Below are positions 28,427 through 30,398 of a stretch of DNA of 30,398 nt, piece by piece. Source of the DNA: Bremia lactucae (taxonomy: Eukaryota > Oomycota > Peronosporomycetes > Peronosporales > Peronosporaceae); contig NC_090623.1 in assembly GCF_004359215.1 (NCBI RefSeq), positions 1,887,481-1,917,878 of the forward strand, written 5' to 3'. The translations under genes and the position numbers were made by a program. The number at the start of each line of letters is the position of its first letter. Position 1 is the first letter of the stretch. The notes below the pieces were generated by a model. The model was given only the letters and a program-made list of their open reading frames with translations. It was not told the DNA's origin and searched no databases.

Positions 28427-28550
28427 ATGAATTGGCTCGTTTGTACGATGCTGAATGGCTCCAGAGGTCATGCTCTGTGTGGCAAAAATATCAGATCCTC
28501 GTCCGATGGAGAGGTTACCCAAGGAGTTTTGACACCTTCGCCTTGCCTAT
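28427..28550 (+). pseudogene. Chromodomain fragment
   Basis: The frame at 28432 gives VWQKYQILVRWRGYPRSFDT, the second and third strands of a chromodomain, then diverges before the expected W-E-P. It parallels IRWRGNPPSYDSWEPR at 6160-6215 but is a different, truncated copy. About 120 further codons downstream are open without motifs. Confidence 0.7.
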
Positions 28551-28696
28551 TCACCCGCTACTTCCAAACCGGTCAATTTCATTGGCGACATCGAAGGCTA
28601 CCGCACGCGGACAATCCCAAAGCAAAGGACAATTTCGTCATTTGGAAGCAGGCTTGTACGACTCCCCGACTTATTAAACCCATTAGTTCAATAGGA
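28551..28696. other. Short open stretch, nothing recognised
   Basis: Open in two plus frames, but no retroelement or host motif is visible. It lies between a chromodomain fragment and a reversed gag fragment. Confidence 0.35.
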
Positions 28697-28800
28697 CTAA
28701 GTGACTCTCTGAGTCTGAAAGTCTTCCTCTGACTTTAGGAGCGAGATGTCAATCTTTATAGTTTTGGGACGACGCGTGTGTATCATCCCAGGTACAGGGG
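28697..28800 (-). pseudogene. Gag N-terminal scrap, family A
   Basis: On the minus strand VPGMIHTRRPKTIKIDIS matches the gag start region VPGMTHTRRPETLKLDIS-like sequence of the 13175 and 27015 copies, followed by a degenerate S-E-E-D. It lies head-to-head with the plus-strand RT piece that begins at about 28805. Confidence 0.75.
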
Positions 28801-28804
28801 TCTG

Positions 28805-28975
28805 TACCGCGCTCAAAAACGTCAACGACGTACGGGCAATCTTGCCGAAGAGGTACCTCGAACTCCTAAGAGTTTTCATAACAAAGGATAAAGGCACTCG
28901 ACATGAGTTCGAGCTTAAATCGGGCTCGAAGTACTGTGTCATGAAGCAGTGACCGCTGCCTTGTGAGGCTAACGC
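28805..28975 (+). pseudogene. RT start fragment, family A
   Basis: The plus frame 28746-28952 ends ITKDKGTRHEFELKSGSKYC and VMKQ, then a stop (TGA) replaces the W of Q-W-P-L-P; PLPCEA follows. It breaks off near 28975, where the other-family element begins on the minus strand. Confidence 0.82.
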
Positions 28976-29139
28976 ACCCCTCCCAACGGCACCAGGCTCT
29001 AGGCAACTGTGCCGGTTTATTGCGACGCATGACTTCCTGCCAGCTCGCCGTCTACTGTCACAGGCTTTTTGCTTTGCGTAGGACATTCGGACGCATTACT
29101 TCTTGTCGTTGTTCTTTGCACAACCCCAGTCTCCACGAG

Positions 29140-29571
29140 CTAGGTATGAACTGGTGACGTTTGACATCCCGTCAACGCACCCTCAACTGTTTTCGACACG
29201 ACACCAGTTGCATAAGCCTCTCGCAGGAGCACATCCTTTCCGGTGTCCTGCGTAGAGTTCGCCACTGTGCGTGTACGCCAGTCTATCCATGGTTGGTACT
29301 TTGCCAACCATGGCATGTCTAGGATGAGGTCATACGGACTCTTCATACCGTTCACTGTGAACTTCTCTTTACAAAAAAAGTCACTAAAACTGAAGGCGCT
29401 TATTACCTGACCCACCTCGGACTTAGCGAGCGCACCGTTCGCTAAACGAACGGTCGCCTCTCCTCGCTTGCCATCCTGGCAAAGCGACTCAAACTTCGCC
29501 GGTCTCTTTCTTAAAGCCGCGAGTTTTACAAAATTTTGTGATGCACCCGAATCCACTAGGAAGGTCATCAC
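29140..29571 (-). pseudogene. Retropepsin of the second gypsy family, intact active site
   Basis: A 143-codon frame begins MMTFLVDSGASQNFVKLAAL. D-S-G-A is the canonical aspartic protease motif (Asp codon 29551-29553). VRLANGALAK is the flap-side strand, and the later hydrophobic motif reads L-I-L-D-M-P-W-L, where Gly is usual before M-P-W. It ends with a Thr/Val-rich tail. The enzyme would cleave Gag-Pol as a homodimer. The domain could fold, apart from the Gly-to-Asp change, but it is detached from RT, so the element is defective. Confidence 0.82.
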
Positions 29572-30398
29572 CTGGTCATAGCCTCTTACTTGAGCGCTAT
29601 AGACCAGCAGGGTTGAAGTCCGAAATTTTTGACCTCAGGGACTATGCTACCCATTTGTTCCACAACTCTGAACTTAGGGGTAGCTTCAGGGTCCGCGTCA
29701 GTAGGGCATCCTGCCCCTACTGCGCTCCTGCATTTCCCGACCCCTCAGTGGTCGATGCAGAACTCATGCGTCTCGCACGCTGGTTTGCCATCTCCCTTTG
29801 GGAAGGGAGTCCTCTTGCTAGGCGTCTTCGCCCCCGCAGGGACCCTGGCATAGCAGCGAGCCATCATATGGCCGCGCTTGCCGCATTTATAACAGACAAC
29901 GTCTGCATTGCCCAACTCCATGGGAGTGGCAACTGACCTCTCGGCCGACGGCTTAAACTAAGCTGTCGCAGAGGCACTGTTAAAGGATTGCTCCTCAACT
30001 CAGGCAATTCGGATTGCCTCTTCCATCGTCGACGATACCTTTTTGAAAAGGGCCTGTTGCGATAAGACATGCCGTAGTCCGTTCATAAACGTGGGCATTT
30101 TAATGTGCTCCGGAATCGGACCTACTGTAATGGACGCCGACAGCGAGGGCATCTCTGCACATAGTCTTGCTGAGATCGCTTCGCCTGTTGCGCTCCAATG
30201 AAGCGCGCCTGAATTAACACTTTGTTGTTCGGCGGCTGGTACATGGCGCGAATATTTGTCTTAAAGATCGCATATGTAGGAAAAGCCTTTCTGTCCACCA
30301 TAAGCGCCGAGTAAGCCCACTCTGAGGCCTTACCGCGCAGATGCGACATGGCGTACGACACCATCCGGCTGTAGTCCTCGATGAGCTGCGAGAAACAG
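29572..30398 (-). pseudogene. Gag of the second gypsy family with intact zinc knuckle
   Basis: The minus frame 30122-30364 gives YAMSHLRGKASEWAYSALMV, AMYQPPNNK and RFIGAQQAKRSQQDYVQ, a typical Gag capsid core. A frame change near 30170 leads to PIPEHIKMPTFMNGLRHVLS. A TGA near 30020 and a TAG near 29960 interrupt it. The frame then reads ADVVCYKCGKRGHMMARCYA: a complete C-x2-C-x4-H-x4-C knuckle (29853-29894), the only intact one in the window. About 90 residues of Lys/Pro-rich linker with lesions lead to protease. The start lies outside the window. Confidence 0.83.

Larger units (their letters stand above)
28976..30398 (-). mobile_element. Gypsy element of a second family (gag-protease part), runs off the window
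   Basis: Minus strand: gag from the window edge down to about 29600, protease 29571-29140, then about 160 bases of unassigned linker. Gag and protease differ from family A at every motif. Only a few lesions are seen in 1.3 kb, so this insertion is younger or under less decay than the others. RT and beyond are missing, cut at about 28975. Confidence 0.8.

Noticed and set aside
28697..29086. A 129-codon minus-strand frame as one protein
   Set aside because: It spans a reversed gag scrap, then the antisense of an RT fragment and unrelated linker, so it is a chance fusion of frames.
1..30398. CRISPR arrays, bacterial operons or phage modules
   Set aside because: No regularly spaced short repeats or operon-like gene order; the content is eukaryotic retroelements.

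Overview
The window looks like a repeat-rich contig from an oomycete nuclear genome, most probably a Phytophthora or downy-mildew relative. Two things point there. About 20 kb consists of broken Ty3/gypsy retroelements of the oomycete type (gag, retropepsin, RT, RNase H, integrase, C-terminal chromodomain). The only convincing host gene (21391-23238, minus) encodes a secreted protein with an RXLR-like motif, a DEER motif and a long W/Y-rich helical body, the layout of an oomycete host-translocated effector. Assignment below the oomycete level is not possible from the sequence alone.

Layout. 1-2302: an old, divergent gypsy pol on the minus strand. 2304-2550: a minus-strand gag scrap of the main family (family A). 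2551-8960: a family-A element on the plus strand lacking its 5' LTR and gag. It keeps RT, RNase H, integrase and chromodomain, then an open frame on the opposite strand, a polypurine tract and a 3' LTR. That LTR is split by a 1053-bp DNA transposon (7536-8588) with about 30-bp inverted repeats and a degenerate 8-bp target duplication. 8961-13174: anonymous DNA and a very decayed pol whose integrase core is inverted. 13175-15318: a plus-strand family-A element (LTR, primer site, broken gag, RT containing a 175-bp inversion), joined tail-to-tail at 15318 to a minus-strand family-A element (15319-19405). 19441-20967: a mosaic of LTR pieces around a 597-bp assembly gap.

20985-26428 is the only region not dominated by retroelements. 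It holds the effector-like gene, a 127-bp-period tandem duplication just upstream of it, and AT-rich DNA with dispersed direct repeats. 26429-28085 is a third family-A element (LTR, primer site, nearly open gag) cut off just inside RT. 28086-28975 is a patchwork of very short pieces in both orientations, including the 3' half of a tRNA-like sequence and a chromodomain piece. 28976-30398 is the gag-protease part of a different gypsy family, the best preserved coding sequence among the retroelements here.

No retroelement is complete. Several lesions are informative: two family-A copies share the same lost catalytic Asp in the RT box, there are clean small inversions and a perfect 19-bp fold-back, and a copia-like protease scrap lies in one leader. 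Several open frames here begin at TTG or GTG, so starts were re-judged for a eukaryote; the effector start was moved to the ATG at 23238.
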